The position numbers were made by a program, and so were the translations under genes. Shown here piece by piece: positions 1 to 6,588 of a DNA stretch of 21,195 nt (the first letter of the stretch is position 1; every line of letters begins with the position of its first letter). A model generated the notes under the pieces. It saw only the letters and a program-made list of their open reading frames with translations. It made no database searches and was not told where the DNA came from. The stretch covers positions 1 through 21,195 of the forward strand of contig JBBRFW010000062.1 in NCBI GenBank assembly GCA_038241255.1, given 5' to 3'. The stretch is from Schlegelella_A sp038241255. Its GTDB lineage: Bacteria > Pseudomonadota > Gammaproteobacteria > Burkholderiales > Burkholderiaceae_C.

Positions 1-1
1 G

Positions 2-532
2 GTGCGATCGCGCAAGGGCTGGTACGTCGTCGAGCCGTCGTTCGCGCAGGCGCGCGACGCGTTCGCCGCGCGCCGGGTGATCGAGACCGGCATGCTGCGC
101 GAAGCCGGCAAGCCCCTGCAAACGGTGATCCGGCGGCTGCGCCAGCACGTCGCCGAAGAAAGCGCCGCGATCGACGGCAGCGACGCAGCGACCCGCACTT
201 TCCTGCTGGCCGACTTCCATGTCTGCTTGGCCGAGTGCGTCGGCAACCGCCTCCTGACCGACGTGATCCGCGACCTGACCGCGCGAACGACGTTGGTCGC
301 CTCGCTCTATCAGTCGACGCACGACGCGCGCCAGTCGTGCGACGACCACGGCGAGATCGTCGCGGCGCTCGCCGAAGGCGACCTTGACCGGGCGCAGAGC
401 CTGATGGCCGCGCACATTGGCAGCGTCCAGGAGGGGCTCGACGAGTCGGCGACGGCCGGCGGCGACTCACGCGAGCGCTTGCGCGCTTCGCTCGCCCCAG
501 TGGTTCGGCTTGCAGCGCGTCGCGCTCGATGA
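2..532 (+). CDS. GntR-family transcriptional regulator, FCD domain (5' partial)
   Basis: This is the C-terminal part of a GntR regulator of the FadR/FCD subgroup. The N-terminal winged helix-turn-helix lies left of the window, so the GTG at base 2 is not the true start. The first residues (RSRKGWYVVEP) look like the last strand of the winged helix. They are followed by the FCD opening helix (FAARRVIETGMLREA). The ligand and metal-site helices are visible as DFHVCLAECVGN, DDHGEIVAAL and MAAHIGSV, whose Asp and His residues match the usual FCD metal-binding set. FCD regulators normally bind small carboxylates or sugar acids and repress nearby catabolic genes; the effector here cannot be told. 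The gene ends at TGA 530-532 and points towards the decayed lacI remnant on the other strand, so any regulated pathway probably lies upstream of the window. Confidence 0.88.
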   Translation: MRSRKGWYVVEPSFAQARDAFAARRVIETGMLREAGKPLQTVIRRLRQHVAEESAAIDGSDAATRTFLLADFHVCLAECVGNRLLTDVIRDLTARTTLVASLYQSTHDARQSCDDHGEIVAALAEGDLDRAQSLMAAHIGSVQEGLDESATAGGDSRERLRASLAPVVRLAARRAR

Positions 533-544
533 GCGGTGCCGGCG

Positions 545-968
545 GCGCATTCACCCGCAGCAAAGATGCCCTCGTGACGAGCCTAAGCATTGGAACTTGG
601 ACATGGCGAAGTGACTTTTCGCCAAACAGGTGTTCAAGTAGGAGCTCGATTGCCTCGTGGGCGACGCGATAGAGGTGCAAATCGACGGCCGTTAGCGGCG
701 GATCGGTGGTGCGGGCACGCATGCCGTCGTAGCCGTCGATGTCCGGGTGAAGCTGCAGCAGCTCGAGGGTCGAAGCTTAGCCGCCCTCCTCGCCGGCAAT
801 TTTTTCCGCCGTCGCGATCGCTTCCATGCCGGCCTCGGCCGCGATCGATCGATAGACCGATTCGGTCTCGACGTAGGAATTCCGGCGCTCCGAACCGATC
901 AACAGGGCGAGGCGGCGCGCGCCTTGCGCGCGCAGATGCTCGCTGTTGCGGATCTCAGATCGTGACAA
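545..968 (-). pseudogene. Decayed LacI-family transcriptional regulator (C-terminal effector domain only)
   Basis: Reading the minus strand from about 968 gives EHLRAQGARRLALLIGSE and then YRSIAAEAGM, the periplasmic-binding-like core of a LacI/PurR regulator. After EEGG comes an in-frame TAA (777-779) where family members usually have an aromatic residue. The same frame then continues with TLELLQLHPDIDG, jumps to YDGMRARTTDPPLTAVDLHL and goes on to AIELLLEHLFGEKS and a LacI-like tail (LRLVTRAS). About 35 residues expected between IDG and YDG are missing, so there is an internal deletion as well as the nonsense codon. The whole DNA-binding domain and about half of the effector domain are absent to the right of 968. 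The left boundary is approximate because the frame runs on without a stop into the 3' end of the GntR gene. The gene cannot make a functional repressor. Confidence 0.82.
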
Positions 969-1273
969 AGGCGCTCACAGATCGCGTCAATCACCAAGTC
1001 ACGCTAAGTTATTGTTTTGACGGGCTGAATTTACTCAAATCTAGGGTTTCGGTACTGTCGCAATTCTCCGACATCTTATTCGCCAGAGGTTCAGAGATCT
1101 TGTCAATGAGCGCTGCGGCATGCGTTGAACCCCTGATGCACGTGGCACGCCAGAGGTCACGATCGGCGCGTCCATGCGCTACAACGCCTATTTGCCGAAA
1201 CCCGCTCAAGGCCTGCAGCTGCTGGAGGCGACCGAGGCGCTTTAGGTAGTTGCGTTGAAACACAATAGGGTGT
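969..1273. other. Intergenic stretch without a recognisable intact gene; possible mobile-element remnant
   Basis: This stretch looks less GC-rich than its surroundings, especially 1005-1110, and none of its reading frames is a convincing complete gene. Its left edge (970-1008) begins GGCG and ends ACGCTAAG over 39 bases, which resembles the 38-bp terminal repeats of Tn3-family transposons. On the plus strand about 1147-1248, a coding-looking tail ending in a TAG reads TIGASMRYNAYLPKPAQGL, preceded by a stop about ten codons upstream; I do not recognise its family. A minus-strand frame covering 1009-1305 is also open but has no ribosome binding site and no recognisable motif. I see no promoter or terminator that can be defended. 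Confidence 0.5.
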
Positions 1274-1927
1274 TTAGGTTGGATTCTTCTTGACGAGACG
1301 GACATGGGTGACCGTTTCAGATCCTACTGTCTCCAAGCATTCGTAGTCGCGTGCGATGTTGTCCGTTCCTTCCAACAAGCGCTCACCCGACCCTAACAAT
1401 TTGTTGGTGATGACGAGGTGCATTTCGTCGACCAATCCTGCCCTAAGATATTGGCGAACCAGTGTCGCGCCTCCGCCCAAGCGCACGTCCTTCCCCTGTG
1501 CGGCTGCAAACGCTTGCTGCAATGCAGACTCGATGCCGTCATTTACGAAGTGAAATGTTGTCCCACCTTCCATGGGCAATGCCGCCCGACCGTGACTAGT
1601 TAACACGAAAACGGGCGTATGGTAGGGCGGATTGGCGCCCCACCAACCTTTCCAATCATCACCGACCCAAGGACCGCGCACCGGTCCGAACATGTTGCGA
1701 CCCAGAATATTGGCGCCAATATTTTCTGGGGCCTTCGCCAAGAAATCGTCATCAATTCCTGTGCTACCACCTTCCTGTCCAAACATGCTTCGGATCGTGC
1801 GGGTTCGCCATGCCCAGTCCATGAGCGCAAGGCCGTCCTGGCCGAACGGGTTTTCCAGACTTTGCCCTGGCGCAGAGCTAAAGCCGTCGATTGATAGGGC
1901 ATAACCGCGTACCACCAGTTTTTGCAT
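1274..1927 (-). CDS. Dihydrofolate reductase family protein (RibD C-terminal-like)
   Basis: This 217-residue protein belongs to the DHFR/RibD-C superfamily of NADPH-dependent reductases, the group often annotated only as 'dihydrofolate reductase family protein'. The N-terminal strand and loop (VVRGYALSIDGF), the ANILGRNMFGP segment and the nucleotide-binding glycine loop (VRLGGGATLVRQYLRAGLVD) followed by EMHLVITNKLLGSGERL are all in the family order. The length is normal and I see no interruption. The ATG at 1927 is preferred over the ATG at 1960 because AAAGGA sits just upstream at good spacing and family members start with a short Met-x-K-leader like MQK. Its base composition and codon choice look less GC-rich than the operons to the right, which suggests a transferred gene. 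Its substrate is unknown; it is not expected to be the cell's main folate reductase. Neighbours on both sides are pseudogenes. Confidence 0.85.
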   Translation of the reverse strand: MQKLVVRGYALSIDGFSSAPGQSLENPFGQDGLALMDWAWRTRTIRSMFGQEGGSTGIDDDFLAKAPENIGANILGRNMFGPVRGPWVGDDWKGWWGANPPYHTPVFVLTSHGRAALPMEGGTTFHFVNDGIESALQQAFAAAQGKDVRLGGGATLVRQYLRAGLVDEMHLVITNKLLGSGERLLEGTDNIARDYECLETVGSETVTHVRLVKKNPT

Positions 1928-1963
1928 TTTTTCCTTTGAGATCAGTGAAAGGGGTCTCATGGA

Positions 1964-2437
1964 CTATTCGCTTACACGCGTACTGCCGCTTCCGCAGCAC
2001 ACTTGCCCGTATCGGGACAACATTTCCCCGAGACACGCCTCCGGCCTGGCCAGGTGTTTCTTGCCACCCTCGATGCGCCGTACTTCTCCACGACTTCGTT
2101 GCAAGCTCCTTTGCTCGGGTAAGTCCTACCAAAGCCTTATCAGCGTTCCGTTGGCGGTTTCCTGCAGGTCGATGCTGGCGACAAACCGAATGCGCTCACC
2201 ATCGCCGTGGTCGAAAACCAAGCGGTCGGGTGGCGTAATTTCCTTGAACGCCGCGTGGTTCGGATAGCGCGTGCCGTCTGGGGCCACCATGACAAATGTC
2301 CGGGTGCCGCCGACGCGGGAATCCATCTTCACGTCTTCGTTTTTGAAGCCGTCCGGTCCCCACCCTTGGTTTTGGTGCTCAGGCCCGCCATGGCCATCCC
2401 CACCAGCGCGCGCGGGAAGCGTCCTCGGCTGGTTCAT
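1964..2437 (-). pseudogene. Frameshifted AHSA1/SRPBCC domain gene
   Basis: The middle is a clear activator-of-Hsp90-ATPase-like (AHSA1) SRPBCC domain: WGPDGFKNEDVKMDSRVGGT, APDGTRYPNH and FKEITPPDRLVFDHGDGERI. The two ends decode only if frames are switched. Near the start RTLPARA is in one frame while ALVGMAMAG, matching the usual ALVWKAWAD region, is in another before PEHQNQ resumes. After TLIR the starting frame hits TAG at 2126-2128, whereas a shifted frame reads YPSKGACNEVVEKYGA, and a further shift reads EGGKKHLARPEACLGEM, the standard C-terminal helix of the family. That makes three frame changes in a gene of normal total length. The usual Trp-Trp before GPDGF is also Gly-Trp here. The ATG at 2437 still overlaps the brkB stop (ATGA) and is preceded by a strong GGAGAGG. 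Possible sequencing error cannot be excluded, but three independent shifts argue for real decay. Confidence 0.75.
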
Positions 2438-3702
2438 GTCCTCTCCTGTCGAATTTGTCGTGCGAGTCTGGGGCCTGGCCGGACCGGCGCCGACTCGCGC
2501 AGCAGCTCGGCCAGGCGCACGCTGTCGAAGCCGGCGCGCTTCCACGTGGGCTCGAGATCGGGGGCGGGGTCGAGCAGCAGCCTGGCGATCAGCGGCTCGG
2601 CGCGCGTCGTCGCCGGATCGGCGAGCAGCACGTAGCGCGCCCCCTTCGGCTCCTGCAGTCTTCCCACCCAGTCGAGATCGACCAAAGCGGCGAGCACGGG
2701 CTCGACCTGCAGCGGATCGATGCCGATGGCCGCGGCGATGTCCTCGTCCTCGATGCCGCGCCGGCCATCGTGGCGCGCCACGGCGAGTTGGCCGAGGACG
2801 ACCAGGGCGAGATGGAAGTCGGCGCCGGGCCCGTCGGGCCAGCGCGCCAGCCGCTTGCCCACCAGCGGCGCATACGCGGCGATGACCGCGCCGAGCAGGA
2901 CGATCACCCAGCTCAGATAGATCCAGATCAGGAAGATCGGCAGAGTCGCGAACGCGCCGTACACCAACGCATAGGTCGGGACCGCACCGAAGTAGGCAGT
3001 CAGCGCGCGCTTGCCCAGGACCATGCAGGTGGCAACGAAGGCGCCGCCGACGAGCGCGTGGCGCCAGCGCACGAAGGTGTTCGGCACGTAGTGGAAGAGC
3101 GCCGCAACGCCGATCCCTTCGAGCAGGAACTCCAGCGACGCCACCGCCATGCCGATGCCGCGCGGCAAGCCACCGACCAGGCCGCGCGAGACCGTAAGAG
3201 CGTACGAGGTCGCCGTCAGGCTCACCGCGAAGATCAAAGGCCCGAGCGTGACCGCGGCCCAGTAGATCAGGACGCGCTGGGCGATGCGGCGCGGCGTCCT
3301 GACGCGCCAGATCGCGTTCAGGGCGCGGTCGATGGTCAGCATCATCGCCAGCGCGCTGAAGATGAGCGCGACCAGGCCGAACGCACCGAGCCGGCTCGCG
3401 CGCATTGAGAACTGGCCGATCGCGCCCATGACCGGCCGGGCGATCGCTTCGGGGACGAGCGTCTGCAGGAAGTAGCGCTGCAAGGATTCCTGCAGCGCCG
3501 CGAACATCGGAAACGCCGAGAACAGCGCCAGCATCACCGTGATGAGCGGCACCAGAGAAATGATGGTCGTGAAGGTCAGGCTTCCGGCGGTGAGCGCGAG
3601 GCGGTCTTCGCGGAAGCGGAGCAAAAGGGTACGCGCGGTGGTGAGCCACGGCCAAGCCTGCACGGCGGCAATCCATCGCTCCGCGGCGGGCCGTTCTGTC
3701 AC
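2434..3702 (-). CDS. YihY/BrkB family inner-membrane protein (UPF0761 type)
   Basis: This is a polytopic membrane protein of the BrkB/YihY family (older name 'ribonuclease BN', now known to be a misnomer). From the GTG at 3702 it has 422 residues. The first 30 or so are cytosolic, then come LALTAGSLTFTTIISLVPL and further hydrophobic segments, the family's RVLIYWAAVTLGP and SLTATSYALT regions, YVPNTFVRWRHALVGGAF, and the last pair around PIFLIWIYLSWVIVLLGAVI. A soluble C-terminal tail of about 120 residues (IEDEDIAAAIGIDPLQVEPV) looks like a small winged-helix domain, as in betaproteobacterial members of about 420 residues; E. coli YihY is shorter. The frame is open up to 3882, and an ATG at 3768 is possible, but it would overlap the divergent DUF2069 start, so the GTG is preferred. 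Function in the cell is not established. It is translationally linked to the broken SRPBCC gene. Confidence 0.87.
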   Translation of the reverse strand: MTERPAAERWIAAVQAWPWLTTARTLLLRFREDRLALTAGSLTFTTIISLVPLITVMLALFSAFPMFAALQESLQRYFLQTLVPEAIARPVMGAIGQFSMRASRLGAFGLVALIFSALAMMLTIDRALNAIWRVRTPRRIAQRVLIYWAAVTLGPLIFAVSLTATSYALTVSRGLVGGLPRGIGMAVASLEFLLEGIGVAALFHYVPNTFVRWRHALVGGAFVATCMVLGKRALTAYFGAVPTYALVYGAFATLPIFLIWIYLSWVIVLLGAVIAAYAPLVGKRLARWPDGPGADFHLALVVLGQLAVARHDGRRGIEDEDIAAAIGIDPLQVEPVLAALVDLDWVGRLQEPKGARYVLLADPATTRAEPLIARLLLDPAPDLEPTWKRAGFDSVRLAELLRESAPVRPGPRLARQIRQERT

Positions 3703-3742
3703 TGTCCGGTTGGGCGATGCATTGCTGGCATCATAAGCAGCG

Positions 3743-4138
3743 ATGGACGACGCCCCCGCTCCGACCATCGCCGTGCGCCGGACGCGGGCGCTCGCCGTGG
3801 CCGCAACGCTGGCCCTGATCGCGCTCGGCCTCGCCTGGGAGCTCTGGCTCGCGCCGACCGGCCGCGGCACGCTGGCGATCAAGGTCCTGCCGCTCTTGTG
3901 GGTGCTTCCCGGGCTGCTTCGGCTACGTCTCTACACCTACCGTTGGCTGAGCCTGCTCGTCTGGCTCTACGCCGCCGAAGGCGCGACGCGCGCCGGCAGC
4001 GAGCAGGGGCTCCCGGCCGCTCTCGCGGCGGCCGAAGTCGTGCTCGCCCTCATGCTCTTCGCCGCCTGCGGCCTGCACGTGCGGGCGCGGCTGCGCGCCG
4101 GTGCCGCGGTCGCGGCCGCTGCGCATGCCGTGCCATGA
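3743..4138 (+). CDS. DUF2069 membrane protein
   Basis: This 131-residue protein matches DUF2069, a small integral membrane family found mostly in beta- and gammaproteobacteria with no known function. Four hydrophobic stretches are visible: ALAVAATLALIALGLAW, the IKVLPLLWVLPGLLRLR segment, WLSLLVWLYAAEG and the region AAAEVVLALMLFAACGL. The loop RLYTYRWLSLLVWLYAAEGA is the family's most conserved part. The C-terminus is an Ala-rich cytosolic tail. It starts 40 bases from the divergent brkB gene and its stop overlaps the start of the next gene as ATGA, so the two are expected to be co-transcribed and coupled. I see no good ribosome binding site before the ATG, so the start could in principle be different, but no better in-frame start exists nearby. 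Confidence 0.85.
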   Translation: MDDAPAPTIAVRRTRALAVAATLALIALGLAWELWLAPTGRGTLAIKVLPLLWVLPGLLRLRLYTYRWLSLLVWLYAAEGATRAGSEQGLPAALAAAEVVLALMLFAACGLHVRARLRAGAAVAAAAHAVP

Positions 4139-5553
4139 GCCTGCTCGCGGAACTGCGCGCGACCCTGGGCGCGACGCAGGTTCTGGTCGGCACCGACGCC
4201 ACGCCCTTCGAGGTCGACTGGCGACGCCGATTCCACGGCCGCGCGCTCGCCGTCGTGCGGCCCAGCTCGACGGAGGAAGTCGCGGCCGTGGTCGATGCCT
4301 GCCGGCGCCACGGCACGTCGCTCGTCGCCCAGGGCGGCAACACCGGCCTGGTCGGCGGCTCGGTGCCCGACACGAGCGGGCGCCAGGTTCTGCTTTCGAC
4401 CGCTCGGCTGAACCGCATCCGCGGCGTCGACAGGACCAACCTGACGCTCGTCGCGGAGGCCGGCTGCGTGCTGCAGCGTGTGCAGGAGGCCGCCGCCTCC
4501 CAAGGGCTCCTGTTCGCGCTCAGCCTCGCCGCCGAAGGCAGCTGCACCATCGGCGGCTACCTGTCGACGAACGCCGGCGGCACGCAGGTCGTCCGCTATG
4601 GCAACGCGCGCGAGCAGTGCCTCGGCCTCGAGCTGGTCACCGCCGAAGGCCGGATCTGGAACGGCCTCTCCGGGCTGCGCAAGGACAACACGGGCTACGA
4701 CCTGCGCGACCTGCTGATTGGCAGCGAAGGCACGCTCGGCATCATCACCGCCGCGTCGCTTAAGCTGCATCCGCGCCCGGCTGCGACGGTCACGGCGATG
4801 GCGGCACTGCCCACGCTCGCGGCCGCCACCTCGCTGCTCAGCCTTGCCCATGAGCGCCTCGGCCCGGGCCTGACCGGGTTCGAGGTGATGAACACCTTCT
4901 CGCTCGATCTCGTCCGCACGCACTTCCCGCAGTTGCGTCACCCCCTCGCATCCGCGCCGTGGACCGTTCTCCTCGAGCACTCCGACGCAGAGAACCAGGC
5001 ACATGCGACCGGCTTGCTCGAGTCGCTGTTCGGTGCCGGGCTCGAGCGCGGCCTGGTCGAGGACGCAGCCTTCGCGACCAGCGTCGAGCAGTCGAACGCG
5101 ATGTGGCACCTGCGCGAATCGATCACGCTGGCGCAGGTGGCCGAGGGCGCGAACATCAAGCACGACATCTCACTGCCGATCTCTGCCATCGAGGAGTTCG
5201 TGGCCGCCACCGACGCTGCGCTGACGCGCGCCTTCCCTGGCGTGCGCCTGGTCGACTTCGGCCACCTCGGCGATGGCAACCTGCACTACAACGTTCAGGG
5301 TCCGCCAGGCGAGGCGGCCGACGCGTTCACGGCGCGCTGCGAGAAGGACATCACGGCGATGGTCTACGACGCCGTCGCTGCACGCGGCGGCTCGATCTCG
5401 GCGGAGCACGGCATCGGCATGCTCAAGCGCGAGGAGCTGATAGCGCGCAAGTCGTCGGTGGCGCTCGACATGATGCACGCGATCAAGCGAGCGCTCGACC
5501 CCGCCGGCGTGCTGAACCCGGGCCGCGTGCTGATGCCTCGAGCCACGACATGA
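4135..5553 (+). CDS. FAD-binding 2-hydroxyacid dehydrogenase (GlcD / D-2-hydroxyglutarate dehydrogenase-like)
   Basis: The 472-residue product is a flavin-dependent 2-hydroxyacid dehydrogenase of the VAO/PCMH fold. The FAD-binding domain (about 1-215) has QGGNTGLVGGSVP (66-78), which binds the pyrophosphate, the conserved STNAGG with YGNAREQ, and LIGSEGTLGIIT. The FAD-oxidase C-terminal domain carries the metal-site signature HLGDGNLHYN (His377, His384) and SAEHGIG (Glu424, His425), both hallmarks of D-lactate, glycolate-subunit and D-2-hydroxyglutarate dehydrogenases. The tail DPAGVLNPGRVL is the usual end. Electrons probably pass to an electron-transfer flavoprotein or cytochrome; the exact substrate cannot be read from sequence. 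The ATG at 4135 overlaps the DUF2069 stop (ATGA), and this start gives the normal family length; the longer open frame upstream reads through DUF2069 and is not used. The 3' end overlaps the convergent lysR gene. Confidence 0.93.
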   Translation: MSLLAELRATLGATQVLVGTDATPFEVDWRRRFHGRALAVVRPSSTEEVAAVVDACRRHGTSLVAQGGNTGLVGGSVPDTSGRQVLLSTARLNRIRGVDRTNLTLVAEAGCVLQRVQEAAASQGLLFALSLAAEGSCTIGGYLSTNAGGTQVVRYGNAREQCLGLELVTAEGRIWNGLSGLRKDNTGYDLRDLLIGSEGTLGIITAASLKLHPRPAATVTAMAALPTLAAATSLLSLAHERLGPGLTGFEVMNTFSLDLVRTHFPQLRHPLASAPWTVLLEHSDAENQAHATGLLESLFGAGLERGLVEDAAFATSVEQSNAMWHLRESITLAQVAEGANIKHDISLPISAIEEFVAATDAALTRAFPGVRLVDFGHLGDGNLHYNVQGPPGEAADAFTARCEKDITAMVYDAVAARGGSISAEHGIGMLKREELIARKSSVALDMMHAIKRALDPAGVLNPGRVLMPRATT

Positions 5554-6433
5554 ACGCGCGCACGGCCGGCTTCTCGCCGGCCGTCGACGACGCGACCATA
5601 AAGTAGCAGCGCGGCGAAACGACGGCGTCGCTGAAGGGCGCCACCAGCTTGCGGCTCTTCAGGTGGCTCTCGATCAGCGGCACGCGGCCGAGGGCGATCC
5701 CCTGACCGTCGATGGCCGCCGTGATCAGCTGGTCGTATGACGAGAAATGAAGCACGCCCGCCGGGCGCAGCTCGGCGAGCTTCATCGCCTGCAGCCACAG
5801 GCCCCAGTCCTGCAGCTGGTTGCCGCCGTCGGACTCCATGCGCAGGAGCGTGTGGCCGGCGAGATCGGCCGGACGCTTCAGCGGCGGGTGCGGCGGGCGC
5901 AGCAGGCGCGGGCTGCACACCGGCGAGACCGTCTCGCCGAACAGGCGGACGCCTTCTTCGGGGCCGGTCGTTCGCACCGGTCGATAGCGGATCGCCAGGT
6001 CGACGCCGTCGCGATCGAGATTGACGAGAGCATTGTTCGCCGAGATGCGCACGTCGACCTGCGGATGGTCGGCAACGAAGCCGGCCAACCGCGGGATCAG
6101 CCAGAGGCCGGCGAATCCCGGCGTCGTCGTGACGACGACGGTCTGCGGCCGCTCGCTGTGGCGGATCGAGCGCGTCGCCCGATCGAGGCGGCCGAGCGCC
6201 TCGAGCGTCGCGGCGTAGAAGGCGGCCCCGTCCTCGGTGAGGGCGAGCGCGCGATGGAGGCGGCGAAAGAGCGGCACACCGAGGCGATCTTCCAGCGCCA
6301 GCACCTGGCGGCTCACCGCCGACTGGGTCAGGGCGATCTCTCGGCCGGCACGAGTGAAGCTGAGGTGGCGGGCAGCGCTTTCGAAGGCGACCAGAAGCTC
6401 TAGCGGCGGCAGCTCGAAGGCGCGCCCGTTCAT
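5483..6433 (-). CDS. LysR-family transcriptional regulator (GcvA-like)
   Basis: This is a LysR-type regulator of about 316 residues. The N-terminal winged helix-turn-helix (LLVAFESAARHLSFTRAG, then LTQSAVSRQVLALEDRLG and LFRRLHRALALTEDG) is complete. The effector-binding domain follows (TVVVTTTPGFAGLWLIPRL, then DVRISANN, VDLAIRYR and the GIALGRVPLIESHL segment), a pattern typical of the GcvA/amino-acid-type subgroup. I use the ATG at 6433; an in-frame ATG at 6445 (MPVAM) is an alternative, and neither has a strong ribosome binding site. The C-terminus (AFMSWLEASARG and about 17 further residues) extends roughly 70 bases into the 3' end of the convergent dehydrogenase gene, longer than most relatives. 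LysR proteins usually act on a divergent neighbour, here the DUF2917 gene, and on their own promoter. The effector and regulon are unknown. Confidence 0.92.
   Translation of the reverse strand: MNGRAFELPPLELLVAFESAARHLSFTRAGREIALTQSAVSRQVLALEDRLGVPLFRRLHRALALTEDGAAFYAATLEALGRLDRATRSIRHSERPQTVVVTTTPGFAGLWLIPRLAGFVADHPQVDVRISANNALVNLDRDGVDLAIRYRPVRTTGPEEGVRLFGETVSPVCSPRLLRPPHPPLKRPADLAGHTLLRMESDGGNQLQDWGLWLQAMKLAELRPAGVLHFSSYDQLITAAIDGQGIALGRVPLIESHLKSRKLVAPFSDAVVSPRCYFMVASSTAGEKPAVRAFMSWLEASARGPGSARRRGRALA
5562..5584 (+). terminator. Hairpin just after the FAD dehydrogenase stop
   Basis: A perfect 9-bp stem (ACGGCCGGC and GCCGGCCGT) encloses a 5-base loop (TTCTC), beginning nine bases after the dehydrogenase stop codon. 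No T-run follows, so it is not a standard intrinsic terminator. It lies inside the 3' coding region of the convergent lysR gene. It may still slow or protect transcripts on either strand; this is inference from structure alone. Confidence 0.35.
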
Positions 6434-6441
6434 CGCAACTG

Positions 6442-6460
6442 GCATGCGCTCAACGCATGC
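6442..6460. promoter_or_regulatory. Inverted repeat upstream of lysR (candidate operator)
   Basis: GCATGCG and CGCATGC form a perfect 7-bp inverted repeat around the 5-base spacer CTCAA, ending nine bases before the preferred lysR start codon. The alternative lysR ATG at 6445 lies inside the left arm. The position would suit autoregulation by the LysR protein or an RNA hairpin over the translation start. It is not a perfect T-N11-A LysR box, so the binding protein is uncertain. Confidence 0.4.
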
Positions 6461-6557
6461 GATGGATGACGAATCAACGTTTGCAGCAGCGGACCGCGCC
6501 GTGGACACTGCTGCTGCCGGTGGCAAAAAACCGCAACGTTCGCCGCCCGCATTGCAT

Positions 6558-6572
6558 GCATGACATTCATGC
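6558..6572. promoter_or_regulatory. Inverted repeat upstream of the DUF2917 gene (candidate operator)
   Basis: GCATGA and TCATGC form a 6-bp inverted repeat around CAT, directly before the DUF2917 ribosome binding site (ACAGGAG at 6574-6580). It shares the GCATG core with the repeat near the lysR start, and another GCATGC lies at 6554-6559. This is compatible with a single regulator, probably the divergent LysR protein, binding at both ends of the spacer, but that is inferred from the repeated motif only. Confidence 0.35.
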
Positions 6573-6588
6573 TACAGGAGTCCAAGAT

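Noticed and set aside
590..1249. Open plus-strand frame of 219 codons over the LacI remnant and the next stretch
   Set aside because: It has no family similarity and low-complexity Arg/Ala-rich composition typical of antisense frames in GC-rich DNA; the minus strand here carries recognisable LacI sequence.
1009..1305. Minus-strand frame of 98 codons downstream of the DHFR-like gene
   Set aside because: No ribosome binding site, no recognisable motif, and it overlaps the DHFR 3' end; kept only as part of the unassigned stretch.
1878..2132. Minus-strand frame of 84 codons overlapping the DHFR start
   Set aside because: It crosses the DHFR start, and the readable family sequence in this stretch is the SRPBCC tail in other frames.
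3898..4134. Upstream extension of the FAD dehydrogenase frame
   Set aside because: It lies inside DUF2069 in another frame and has Arg-rich non-family sequence; the ATGA overlap at 4135 gives the proper start.
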